Positions 18,701-24,083 of a stretch of DNA of 31,506 nt are shown piece by piece; within the stretch, counting starts at the first letter, position 1; each line of letters opens with the position of its first letter. The stretch lies in assembly GCA_002483425.1 (NCBI GenBank), contig DLHW01000029.1, positions 1 through 31,506 of the forward strand, in the 5' to 3' direction. Position numbers and translations under genes: made by a program. Origin of the DNA: Methylococcaceae bacterium UBA7658 (GTDB lineage Bacteria > Pseudomonadota > Gammaproteobacteria > Methylococcales > Methylomonadaceae). Below the pieces are notes generated by a model. It did not search any database, was not told the origin of the DNA, and saw only the letters and a list, made by a program, of their open reading frames with translations.

Positions 18701-19300
18701 TTAAGCGGTTATTCTTCAATCGTTTCCGCAACGACTCAAGCTGCGCCCATTGTATCCACCGGTTACCTTTCCCCCACGGCTAACGTTCCAATAACAACCA
18801 GTAGCGGAGACAACAACGGTTTCCAAACTTCTCCAACAAGCGCTTATGCTAATGATGGCATATTTGCAGTCGATACAAATAGCGGCACCACAACAAGTTC
18901 CTCTTGCACATCGACCGGTAAAGACCGGCATATTTACCGCGATTTTGGTTTCGCGATACCGTCCTCTGCGGCAATTAGAGGTATACAAATTCGCTTGGAT
19001 GCCCGTGTCGATAGCCAAGGATCCGTGTTCTTTCCGAACGCTCCTAAAATGTGCGTACAGTTGTCATGGGACGGTGGAGTTAACTGGGTAACGGCAATCA
19101 ATACGTCAACCTTAACGACAACAGAAGCTACTTATACCTTAGGTTCAACTACAAACACTTGGGGGAGAACTTGGAGCGCCACGCAGTTAACCAATGCTAA
19201 CTTTAGAGTTCGTATTGCTAACGTCGCATCCGGTTTGTCGGGCGCTAACGATAGGGATTTCTACCTGGATTGGGTAGCTGTTCAAATTACCTATCAATAG
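9758..19300 (+). CDS. Giant secreted mosaic protein: WD40 / deacetylase-like / DUF4082 / DMFase-like / FN3
   Basis: About 3,180 residues. The ATG at 9758 is chosen over the in-frame ATG at 9734 because GGGAG lies 7 bases before it and it starts a signal-like peptide (hydrophobic core ~10-25, AKA at 37-39). Domains: eight WD40-like blades (56-392), a basic linker (392-460), seven more blades (460-745), a ThuA/glutamine-amidotransferase-like alpha/beta domain (818-1000), and a NodB-like deacetylase domain (1065-1395) with TGDDHG (D1083, D1084), GLHINTD (H1149) and RHHC (1186-1189). Then Big_5 (1409-1518), DUF4082 (1527-1685), Big_5 (1689-1810), DUF4082 (1815-1978), Big_5 (1982-2093), an N,N-dimethylformamidase-large-subunit-like domain (2095-2604) with GHDEYW (2343-2348) and GNEVFW (E2376), an Ig-like domain (2609-2703), three FN3 repeats (2706-2995) and a beta-rich end (2996-3180). 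No C-terminal anchor or sorting motif. Boundaries are read by eye. Function is unknown; a surface or EPS-matrix role is inferred from position. Confidence 0.9.
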   Translation: MNIWKSNFNFLKSFVLTLLMGAICVQIEGASVFIREAKAGIAFPTYSYGIKTATQIPIVFSHDGSLLAVIEQNGAINLREASTGQILWSQFDSQNDTIEGLTISKDGKTLASFGKNAITLWDASTGMEHGSISLAEISGDLRSIEFSPDGKNLAGVDFEHGLYLWNIDTGFAKALSINQYHLENVPLFSPDGRFLISVNKGAQPKVKLWNRTTGRLHLEISSESEIVDAAFSPDAKVLATVAKDGQIKLWELVSGALKNTLNAQDKPSIIRFSGDGKYIASAANSDESSISLWNALTGHLVFNNLTEGGVAVDDLIFSQDGLFLATAGRDYRISLWSLPDGNFSRTLTGLSGGIVKTAFNAKQSLLSAVTKEGQLSIWDLSTGIEKQSVQLALANNVLTGFQSTATNASVPDISSQTVTPRVSNVQPVSNPSFAAVDKQSIAGDRKEFRKKKRNPHKWKGVRAVALSQNGLEMGVASEDGSLRIFKKHGNQRWNVSGHHRRAIVGLAFREKTKEWVTAGLDTEIKLWNDATGNNIKTFYGPEHPPRALAVSPDGQFIAVAGEDTRVFIFDAAHGKLKTIFTGHSDFVNALAFSPDGSILVSAGAEDRILLWDMKTGKIGRTLQGHSDEVNALAFNPNGTVLASASADSNVILWNLNEAGQKTTLSGHQGAVRTVAFNPRGNKLISGGEDGRVLVWDAKSGKLKKQIGNQTSAVNALVFDPAEKLHIANENSEISELDTDSGSELETITVPAGSGSVSLNDEGAHSNNLQLSVNINTTQHVSEKNADSFFLTLFAKALEWAVPSAEAALPDPNEGPGGSILVITSGSPTFGKYYAEILRTEGLNEFAVADIAAVTAPTLTNYDVVLLADMTLSAAQVSMLSVWVNNGGNLIAMHPDKQLANLLGLTDTSEAPLNNGYLLVDTSVTPGNGIVGETMQFHGVADRYTITPGSGAASIAMLYTNTTTATANPAISLRTVGTSGGQAAAFTYDLAKSVVYTRQGNPAWATQERDGFSPIRPDDKFFGNAVTDPQSDWVNLDKVIIPQADEQQRLLANLILEMNRDKKPLPRFWYFPRDLKAVVIMTGDDHGNGGTLGRFNSFSAASQPGCSVQNWECIRGTSYVYPGTSLASETQTTLQNALAFNNQGFEVGLHINTDCADYTQTQLENFYTQQITAFAGNFPGITLETQRHHCIAWSDWANSAKVQLANGMRLDTSYYYWPPSWILNRPGYFSGSGMPMRFADLDGSFVDVYQVATQLTDESGQSYPLHIDTLLNKALGAEGYFGAVTVNAHTDLGTIPESTAVVSSAVARGVPIITSRQMLNWLDFRNSSFFSAMSWSTNTLSFSVTQGAASTTVPQNGLQILLPYTSIGGILVNLKVNNVDTSFTIKTIKGVVYATFTGVPGNYVATYGADTTAPTVASNSPLAGATGVNLSSSVSATFSEPINAETINPSTFELRDSSENLVPAVISYNADINTALLTPNSPLAVSTTYSVKAKGGSNGVKDLYGNPLASDYIWSFTSGVDPCSSSGCSAWSNTTDPGVLPANDSNSVELGVTFRSDINGWITGIRFHQATVGAAFQASLWDASSQQQLATGTVTSISPGWQQLNFVTPVQINAGTIYVASYHAPTGNYTASNGFFAANGVDNGPIHLLRDGENGGNGLYGYNSAAIFPSNTFSSSNYWVDVVFTTNIGPDLIPPLVSGHTPAANGTGINPNTSISVTFNESMTAESIVPSGSTTSPSFELRGPAPSTSLVASSVVYNQGSRTATLTSNSPLAESSSYTVTVKGGTTGPTVKDAAGNALANDFVWSFSTGAISTSSCSGATESIWPGNPTPTILSDSDSSSVELGVKFRSSIDGYICGVRFYKGSANTGTHIGKLWDSAGNLIASAIFENETPSGWQSVNFDAPVQIQAGLTYVASYLAPTGRYSADSNYFNSGVTNGSLYAFSSGESAGNGVYQYGSGGFPANNFQATNYWVDIVFTSNIGPDVTPPAVISTQPAANASGVIPASPIKVTFNEAMNSTTIDGTSNLELRDSSSNLVPAIIGYSALDRSASITPANPLAFNTVYTAKVIGGVNGVKDISGNALVSDYTWSFTTGVDPCLPGGNPIVCENTKTGTPSTTWDIVGAGSSTIQGYATDISVNRGQTVRFKIDTPATDYRLEIYRMGYYNGNGARLIATVQPSAGLPQTQPACINEIATGLIDCGNWAESASWPVPNDAVSGVYFAKAVREDGTSTGLASHIFFIVRDDSSHSDILFQTADTTWQAYNNYGGNSFYTGSPAGRAYKVSYNRPFSTRNVDNGQDWVFNAEYPMIRWLEANGYNVSYFTGVDSDRLGGLITNHKVFLSVGHDEYWSGQQRSNVQSARDSATNPVNLVFLSGNEVFWKTRWENNITSAGGNLGVESYRTLVCYKETHAGAKIDPQSNVWTGTWRDPRFSPPADGGFPENELTGTLFTVNDGATTSIQVPAADGKLRFWRNTAAANQPLGSTITLPFGTLGYEWDEDIDNGFRPAGLIRMSTTIVPDAPVLTDFGSNFGSGTAVHSLNMYLAESGAKVFGAGTVQWSWGLDSNHDRAGTQTNSAMQQATVNLFADMNVQPATLQAGLITAAASTDNVLPSSVISSPVAGVSIAPSTSVNVAGSAIDAGGQVAGVEVSINGGAWHPAVGRENWSYIFTAPSTNGTLTIRTRAIDDSLNKETPGSGVTVNVGTGNDTTAPTIPQNLSAIVINGTQVNLNWDDSSDNTAVTVYQVERCAGTGCTTFLPLSTPVISAYNDIGLTEGTVYRYRVSAGDAAGNFSGYSSILTITPDVTPPLAPASLSANVASATQINLSWAASTDNVGVTGYQIERCAGASCVNFGFLASVSNTSFSDTGLVSATTYRYQVRAVDAAGNFSGYSTAISATTLDNIPPATPTGVTTSVFSSTQINLSWNLSSDNVGVTGYQIERCQGASCINFSFLTSVAATSFANTGLLPATTYQYRLRAIDAAGNLSGYSSIVSATTQAAPIVSTGYLSPTANVPITTSSGDNNGFQTSPTSAYANDGIFAVDTNSGTTTSSSCTSTGKDRHIYRDFGFAIPSSAAIRGIQIRLDARVDSQGSVFFPNAPKMCVQLSWDGGVNWVTAINTSTLTTTEATYTLGSTTNTWGRTWSATQLTNANFRVRIANVASGLSGANDRDFYLDWVAVQITYQ
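11503..11754 (+). repeat. Direct repeats encoding WD40 blades (126-bp period)
   Basis: The 14-base string TGCGCTCGCGTTCA occurs at 11521 and again at 11647, exactly 126 bases apart, inside consecutive WD40 blades (GHSDFVNALAFSPDG and GHSDEVNALAFNPNG). This suggests fairly recent duplication of a 42-residue blade. Confidence 0.75.
17874..18750 (+). repeat. Three tandem FN3-coding repeats (~297 bp)
   Basis: Three consecutive units share TDNVGVTGYQIERC-like text, YRYxVRAxDAAGNFSGYS endings and a conserved Cx4C pair (CAGTGC, CAGASC, CQGASC). The nucleotide sequence of units two and three is visibly similar, for example GTTATCAAAT near 18260 and 18560. Confidence 0.8.
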
Positions 19301-19432
19301 TAATTTGGCAAACCCAAAAAATGATCTGTTTATTAACACATAAAATTATAAAAAATTATCTGTTTTAGACTACTATTCATTAATTAAAGTGATGGATCGT
19401 TATTAAACACAACTTAAGGAGAGCGGTAATTA

Positions 19433-19909
19433 ATGATCACAAATGATGTTGAACTTGGTGAGAATGTAGCCATTTATCATCCCGATCTTGTTAATTTATA
19501 CGGCTGCAGGATTGGGATGAATACGAAGATCGGGACCTTTGTAGAAATACAAAAAGGCGCATCCATAGGAGCCAGATGCAAAATCTCTAGCCATACCTTT
19601 ATTTGTGAAGGCGTCCAAATAGACGACGGTGTGTTTGTGGGTCACGGTGTGATGTTCACAAATGATGTTTATCCTAAAGCTGTCGATGCTAGTGGTAATT
19701 TACAAACAGAAGCCGATTGGCAAATGATCCCCACCCGAGTAAAAGACTTTGCGTCCATCGGCAGCAATGCAACAATACTTTGCGGTATCACTATTGGGAA
19801 GAGCGCTTTAGTCGGTGCCGGTGCGGTTGTAACCAAGGATGTGCCGGATTATGCCATTGTCGCCGGTGTTCCCGCTCGTGTAATTGGCGATATCCGTTCA
19901 AAAAAATAA
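19433..19909 (+). CDS. wbpD: WbpD-like N-acetyltransferase (left-handed beta-helix)
   Basis: Cytoplasmic acetyltransferase of 158 residues, predicted to acetylate the 3-amino group of a UDP-2-acetamido-3-amino-uronic acid using acetyl-CoA. Seen: hexapeptide repeats through most of the length (IGMNTKIGTFVEIQKGASIG, VFVGHGV, IGSNATILCGITIGKSALVGAGAVVTKDV), the GHGVMFTNDVYPKA loop typical of WbpD-type enzymes with its conserved His and Asn, and the VAGVPARVIG end common to the fold. It is somewhat shorter than P. aeruginosa WbpD. AAGGAG at 19416-19421 gives a good ribosome-binding site 11 bases from ATG. It precedes WbpB- and WbpE-like genes, matching the dehydrogenase, aminotransferase and acetyltransferase trio of the 2,3-diacetamido-uronate pathway. 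A 4-amino-sugar acetyltransferase is the alternative. Confidence 0.87.
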   Translation: MITNDVELGENVAIYHPDLVNLYGCRIGMNTKIGTFVEIQKGASIGARCKISSHTFICEGVQIDDGVFVGHGVMFTNDVYPKAVDASGNLQTEADWQMIPTRVKDFASIGSNATILCGITIGKSALVGAGAVVTKDVPDYAIVAGVPARVIGDIRSKK

Positions 19910-20174
19910 GTATCTAAATGGTTTTATTAATATGGCCTTATGAAGTTTTAACTTCCGCCCGGCTTGACCTTTCCGAAAGGTTTAACGTGTTTAGGCTCGC
20001 TTCACATTTTTAGTTTTAAGAGTACGAACTGTCAAACCTTAAAAAGGCTGATTAATAGTATTGAAGTTAATAAAAATACCGGAAGGTAAATTGCACATAT
20101 CATTAAGCAGGCGAAAATTTTTGTTTAAAGCGCCTAAAATTAGGTTTTGATTCTTAAATCAGGTTGATAACATT
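19910..20174 (+). other. Gap with small hairpins between wbpD and wbpB
   Basis: 265 bases without a gene. Two compact palindromes lie at 19942-19955 (GAAGTT/AACTTC) and 19967-19981 (ACCTTT-CCG-AAAGGT), and AGGCG/CGCCT flank an AT-rich loop at 20109-20135. The second hairpin is followed by only short T-runs, so termination would be partial. Confidence 0.45.
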
Positions 20175-21218
20175 ATGGTGAATATTGGAGTTATAGGTTA
20201 TGGCTATTGGGGGCCAAACCTAGTTAGAAATTTTGCTGAAACGCCGGGGTTAACAGTTTCTTGTGTGGCTGATCTGGATCCTAAAAAACTGGAATTAGTT
20301 CAAAAACGTTATCCAGGTGTAAAGACGACGACGAATTTTCAAGAAATGATAAATAATCCGGAGATCGATGCTATTGCGATAGCAACCCCGGTAAGCACTC
20401 ATTTTGATCTGGGTATGGCGGCATTGAAAGCTAACAAGCATTTATGGCTTGAGAAACCCATGACCGAGACTACAGATCAAGCTAGTCAACTTGTTGAGGA
20501 AGCTGAAAAGCGCAAACGTGTTCTAATCGTCGATCACACGTTTATATACACTGGCGCTGTCCGGAAGATTGCTGAATTAATTAACAAAGGTGATTTAGGG
20601 GACATTTATTATTACGATTCTATCCGGGTTAACTTAGGTTTATTTCAACGCGATGTAAGTGTGATTTCCGATCTTGCGGTGCATGATTTTGCGATTTTGG
20701 ATTATTTATTCGGGGTTCAGCCACTCTCTGTTTCTGCAGTCGGAACTAATCATTTTCCTGGAACGCCTGAGAATCTATCTTACATATCATTGTTCTACGA
20801 ATCCGGCATGATCGCTCATTGCAACGTCAATTGGCTAGCGCCGGTTAAGGTACGCCAAATATTAATTGGCGGTAGTAAAAAAATGATTACCTACGACGAT
20901 TTAGAACCCAGTGAGAAAATAAAAGTGTACGATAAAGGCATTAGTTTTACCGACGATCCACAAAAAATATACCAAATGCGTGTAGGCTATCGCACAGGTG
21001 ACATGTGGGCGCCTCAAATTAATGGCAGTGAAGCGCTTAGAATTGAAGGCGAACACTTTGTCGATTGTATTACCAATAATAAAACGCCGTATACCGATGG
21101 CAAACTCGGTATGCGTGTGGTTCAGTTAATAGAAGCCGCAACCCGGTCTATGAGCGAGCATGGCCGTTCGGTAAAGCTCAATGCAGCCCCAATGTGGCGC
21201 GGGAGTAAAGTGGTATGA
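20175..21218 (+). CDS. wbpB: Gfo/Idh/MocA family oxidoreductase, WbpB-like
   Basis: NAD(P)-dependent sugar-nucleotide dehydrogenase of 347 residues, predicted to oxidise C3 of UDP-GlcNAcA to the 3-keto form. Seen: Rossmann motif GVIGYGYWGPNLVRNF at 5-20, acidic D33/D35 at the end of strand two, the family motif LEKPMTET near 93-100, and SDLAVHDFAILDYLFG with the conserved Asp-His pair expected for catalysis. Length is a little above WbpB/WlbA. The stop overlaps the next aminotransferase start by ATGA, so the two are translationally coupled, and WbpB and WbpE function as a coupled pair in known systems. No strong Shine-Dalgarno. It could instead act on another C3 sugar, since this superfamily is broad. 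Confidence 0.85.
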   Translation: MVNIGVIGYGYWGPNLVRNFAETPGLTVSCVADLDPKKLELVQKRYPGVKTTTNFQEMINNPEIDAIAIATPVSTHFDLGMAALKANKHLWLEKPMTETTDQASQLVEEAEKRKRVLIVDHTFIYTGAVRKIAELINKGDLGDIYYYDSIRVNLGLFQRDVSVISDLAVHDFAILDYLFGVQPLSVSAVGTNHFPGTPENLSYISLFYESGMIAHCNVNWLAPVKVRQILIGGSKKMITYDDLEPSEKIKVYDKGISFTDDPQKIYQMRVGYRTGDMWAPQINGSEALRIEGEHFVDCITNNKTPYTDGKLGMRVVQLIEAATRSMSEHGRSVKLNAAPMWRGSKVV

Positions 21219-22327
21219 TTCCATTTGTCGATTTAAAAACGCAATACGCGAGTATTAAAGACGAAGTAAACGCTGCGATCCAACATATACTGGAAACCTG
21301 CCAGTTTACTTTGGGCAGCGAAGTGGCTGCTTTCGAGCAGGAATTTGCCGCCTACAGCCACGCACAGTACGGTATCGGTGTAAATACGGGCACAAGTGCG
21401 CTGCACCTGTCGCTACTGGCTGCGGGTGTCGGGCCGGGCGACGAAGTGATTACCGTACCTTTTACTTTCGTGGCGTCTGTTGCGGCGATTTATTACACTG
21501 GCGCAAAGACGGTCTTCGTCGATATCGATCCCAAGACATTCACGATGGACGTTACCGCTATCGAAGCGGCAATTACCGAGCGTACTAAAGCTATTATACC
21601 TGTCCACTTGTATGGTCAGACAGTGGAGATGGATCCCCTCCTAGAAATTGCCAAACGCCGTAACCTGGTCGTGATTGAGGATGCATGCCAAGCGCATGGC
21701 GCAGAATATAAGGGAAAACGAGCAGGCAGCATGGGCGACATGGGTTGTTTTAGTTTCTATCCAGGCAAAAATTTGGGCGCTTACGGCGAAGGCGGGATGG
21801 TAACTACGAATAATAGCGATTATACCCGCACGATTAGGATGTTGCGTGATTGGGGCGCGGAGAAAAAATACCATCACGAATTAAAAGGTTACAACTATCG
21901 TTTGGAAGGTATTCAGGGTGCGGTATTACGGGTTAAATTGAAATACTTGGAAAAATGGACGGAAGGCCGGAGAACGGCGGCGGGGTACTATAATCAATTG
22001 CTTGCCGATAGTGGAGTTCCCACGCCAATCGAAATGGATTATGCGCGCCACGTTTATCACGTTTATGCAATAAGGACTAAAAATCGAAGCCAATGGCAGG
22101 ATGCGTTAAATGCCAAAGGTATCCAAACTGGCATTCATTACCCGATTCCAGTGCATTTGTTGCCCGCCTATTCCGATTTGGGCTATGTAAAAGGTGATTT
22201 TCCTCATGCCGAAAGCGCCGCGAACGAGGTGCTTTCACTGCCGATGTTCCCTGAATTAACAAAGGCACAATGCGAAGAAGTTTGTGAAGCAATCGCCATT
22301 CTTGCTAAGGACGAGGTGACAACCTAG
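21215..22327 (+). CDS. wbpE: DegT/DnrJ/EryC1 aminotransferase, WbpE-like
   Basis: PLP-dependent sugar aminotransferase of 370 residues, predicted to aminate the 3-keto nucleotide sugar made by the upstream dehydrogenase using glutamate. Seen: IPFVDLKTQYASIKDEV at the N-terminus, the phosphate-binding GVNTGTSALHLSLLAAGVGPGDEV (54-78), the ring-contact Asp in VVIEDACQAHGA (D156), and the Schiff-base Lys in SFYPGKNLGAYGEGGM (K185). All positions expected of the family are intact and the length is normal. The 4-bp overlap with the WbpB-like gene supports joint function. Other members of the family make 4-amino sugars, so the position of amination is inferred from neighbours, not from residues. 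Confidence 0.9.
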   Translation: MIPFVDLKTQYASIKDEVNAAIQHILETCQFTLGSEVAAFEQEFAAYSHAQYGIGVNTGTSALHLSLLAAGVGPGDEVITVPFTFVASVAAIYYTGAKTVFVDIDPKTFTMDVTAIEAAITERTKAIIPVHLYGQTVEMDPLLEIAKRRNLVVIEDACQAHGAEYKGKRAGSMGDMGCFSFYPGKNLGAYGEGGMVTTNNSDYTRTIRMLRDWGAEKKYHHELKGYNYRLEGIQGAVLRVKLKYLEKWTEGRRTAAGYYNQLLADSGVPTPIEMDYARHVYHVYAIRTKNRSQWQDALNAKGIQTGIHYPIPVHLLPAYSDLGYVKGDFPHAESAANEVLSLPMFPELTKAQCEEVCEAIAILAKDEVTT

Positions 22328-22350
22328 GCTCGTTTGCAGGACAGTAGGAA

Positions 22351-22971
22351 ATGAAAAAGCTGTTGATATTTCCCTGTAACGGCAATGGCTTGGAAGCACT
22401 AGATTGTATCGAGGACAGTTATGATTTCATCGGCTTTGTTGACGATACGCCACAGAAAAGGGGAATTAGCGTAGCCGGACAGCCAGTGTTAGGCAGAGAA
22501 GCATTTGCCGATTATCCTGATGCGCTGGTCTTGGCGGTGCCGGGGAGTCCCGGTTCATATATGTCGCGCAGAGACATTATCTATGGTTTAGGATTGCCAG
22601 CCGAACGTTTTACCAATGTTATCCATCCCTGTGCGAGGGTTTCACGGCTTGCTACACTCGGGAACAACGTGTTGATTTTAGCAGGAGCGGTTATTACCAG
22701 TAATGCGGTCCTCGGTTCCCACATTTGTATTTTGCCGGGTTCGGTTATACACCATGATGTGTCGGTAGGGAATTGGAGTCTTATCGGCTCCAATGTGACG
22801 ATTGCGGGAAGTGTTGTTATTGAGGAAAACTGCTATATCGGCAGCGGTGCTACAATCAAGAACGGGCTTGTTATTGGGGAAAAGGCGCTGATTGGGTTAG
22901 GCAGCAATGTTATTAGGAATGTTGAGAGAAATTCGAGAGTGGCGGGCAATCCGGCGCGCGAATTGGTATAA
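22351..22971 (+). CDS. PglD/NeuD-like sugar O/N-acyltransferase
   Basis: Acetyltransferase of 206 residues. The N-terminal ~90 residues form a small Rossmann-like UDP-sugar binding domain (KLLIFPCNGNGLEALDCI, GFVDDTPQKRG, VLAVPGSPGS), followed by a left-handed beta-helix (about 90-206) with VIHHDVSVGNWSLIGSNVTIAG, where the HHD at 134-136 matches the catalytic His region of PglD. It ends with RVAGNPARELV. Expected donor is acetyl-CoA and acceptor an amino sugar on UDP. It sits 23 bases after wbpE, probably in the same transcript, and upstream of an SDR and a second aminotransferase, which together could build another acylated amino sugar. The WbpD-like gene nearby already fills the 3-N-acetyl step, so this enzyme probably serves a different sugar. 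Confidence 0.87.
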   Translation: MKKLLIFPCNGNGLEALDCIEDSYDFIGFVDDTPQKRGISVAGQPVLGREAFADYPDALVLAVPGSPGSYMSRRDIIYGLGLPAERFTNVIHPCARVSRLATLGNNVLILAGAVITSNAVLGSHICILPGSVIHHDVSVGNWSLIGSNVTIAGSVVIEENCYIGSGATIKNGLVIGEKALIGLGSNVIRNVERNSRVAGNPARELV

Positions 22972-22989
22972 AGGATGTAGTTCAATGGT

Positions 22990-23065
22990 ATTTTGCAGGT
23001 ATGGTTTCGATGGCTTGCAAAATTCGGTGACAGGGCAAAAAATCAAAAGACAGGAAGCGTCTTTT
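22990..23065 (+). terminator. Two consecutive stem-loops after the acyltransferase gene
   Basis: A perfect 8-bp inverted repeat ATTTTGCA (22990-22997) / TGCAAAAT (23016-23023) is followed by AAAAGAC (23045-23051) / GTCTTTT (23059-23065) with a 7-base loop. The second has the A-run, stem, T-run look of an intrinsic terminator, so it may split the sugar genes into two transcripts or attenuate the second part. Confidence 0.6.
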
Positions 23066-23108
23066 CATTAAGTTATTGTAAACAACAAGAGAGGATTGTA
23101 ACGAGCGC

Positions 23109-24083
23109 ATGGACATTAGAGATGCCAATATCCTAGTCACAGGAGGCTGCGGTTTAATAGGTTCGACGACGATTGACTTGTTATTGCGGGATTCTTCTCC
23201 AGGACGCATTGTCATCCTGGACGATTTAAGCAGGGGGACATTGACCAACGTCGAAAAATCATTGCAAGATCCGCGCGTTTCTTTAATACGCGGCGATATT
23301 CGCGATGCTGAAACTGTGAAGGCGGCGACCCAAGGGATGGATGCTGTCATACACATGGCGGCATTACGTATTACCGCTTGCGCCGCCGATCCTCGTCAGG
23401 CGCAAGGCGTCATGTGCGATGGCAGTTTTAATGTGGTTGAAGCCGCCCATTTGGCTGGGGTAAAAAAAGTGGTGGCGGCTTCTTCGGCGTCCATTTACGG
23501 CTTGGCCGAATCCTTTCCTACCCGGGAGGATCATCATCCTTATAATAACCGTACTTGGTATGGCGCCAGCAAAATCATGCTGGAAGGTTTACTGCGTTCC
23601 TATAACGATATGTACGGCTTGCCTTATGCTGCATTGCGTTATTTTAATGTGTACGGTCCGCGCATGGATATTTACGGCAAATATACCGAAGTGCTTATCC
23701 GATGGATGGAGAGGATTGCTTCAGGACAACCGCCGCTTATTCTAGGTGATGGCCGTCAAACTATGGATTTCGTGTATATCGAAGATGTCGCCCGGTCAAA
23801 TATTTTGGCTTTGCAATCGGACGCGAGCGATGAGGTTTTCAATGTCGCTAGCGGTCAAGAAACCAGCCTGAACGATTTGGCAACGGCCTTATTAAAAGTC
23901 ATGGGGTCGAACCTTAAACCCGAATACGGTCCAGAACGCACCGTAAATTCGGTATCCAGGCGATTGGCCGACATTTCAAAAGCCGAACGGATGCTGGGTT
24001 TTAGAACGTCGATCGGATTGGAAGAGGGATTGGCGCAATTAGTTAGTTGGTGGCGGGCGAATACGAAGGCGGTCCAGTTATGA
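23109..24083 (+). CDS. NAD-dependent epimerase/dehydratase (extended SDR)
   Basis: Nucleotide-sugar modifying enzyme of 324 residues. Seen: the cofactor loop TGGCGLIGST at 11-20, DD at 38-39 after strand two, a serine-rich AASSAS stretch (124-128), the catalytic pair Y151/K155 in WYGASK, and ALRYFNVYGPRM, typical of UDP-glucose 4-epimerase-like members. The later RQTMDFVYIEDVARSNILAL is also family-typical. The ordinary TTDVYG dehydratase motif is replaced by SASIYG, so an epimerase is more likely than a 4,6-dehydratase, though this is not decisive. It overlaps the next aminotransferase by ATGA, arguing that its product feeds that enzyme or belongs to the same sugar. The exact substrate cannot be read from sequence. 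Confidence 0.88.
   Translation: MDIRDANILVTGGCGLIGSTTIDLLLRDSSPGRIVILDDLSRGTLTNVEKSLQDPRVSLIRGDIRDAETVKAATQGMDAVIHMAALRITACAADPRQAQGVMCDGSFNVVEAAHLAGVKKVVAASSASIYGLAESFPTREDHHPYNNRTWYGASKIMLEGLLRSYNDMYGLPYAALRYFNVYGPRMDIYGKYTEVLIRWMERIASGQPPLILGDGRQTMDFVYIEDVARSNILALQSDASDEVFNVASGQETSLNDLATALLKVMGSNLKPEYGPERTVNSVSRRLADISKAERMLGFRTSIGLEEGLAQLVSWWRANTKAVQL

Noticed and set aside
18716..19018. Antisense open frame of 100 codons within the giant gene
   Set aside because: Shadow of repetitive Ser/Thr-rich coding sequence; no domain or start signal.
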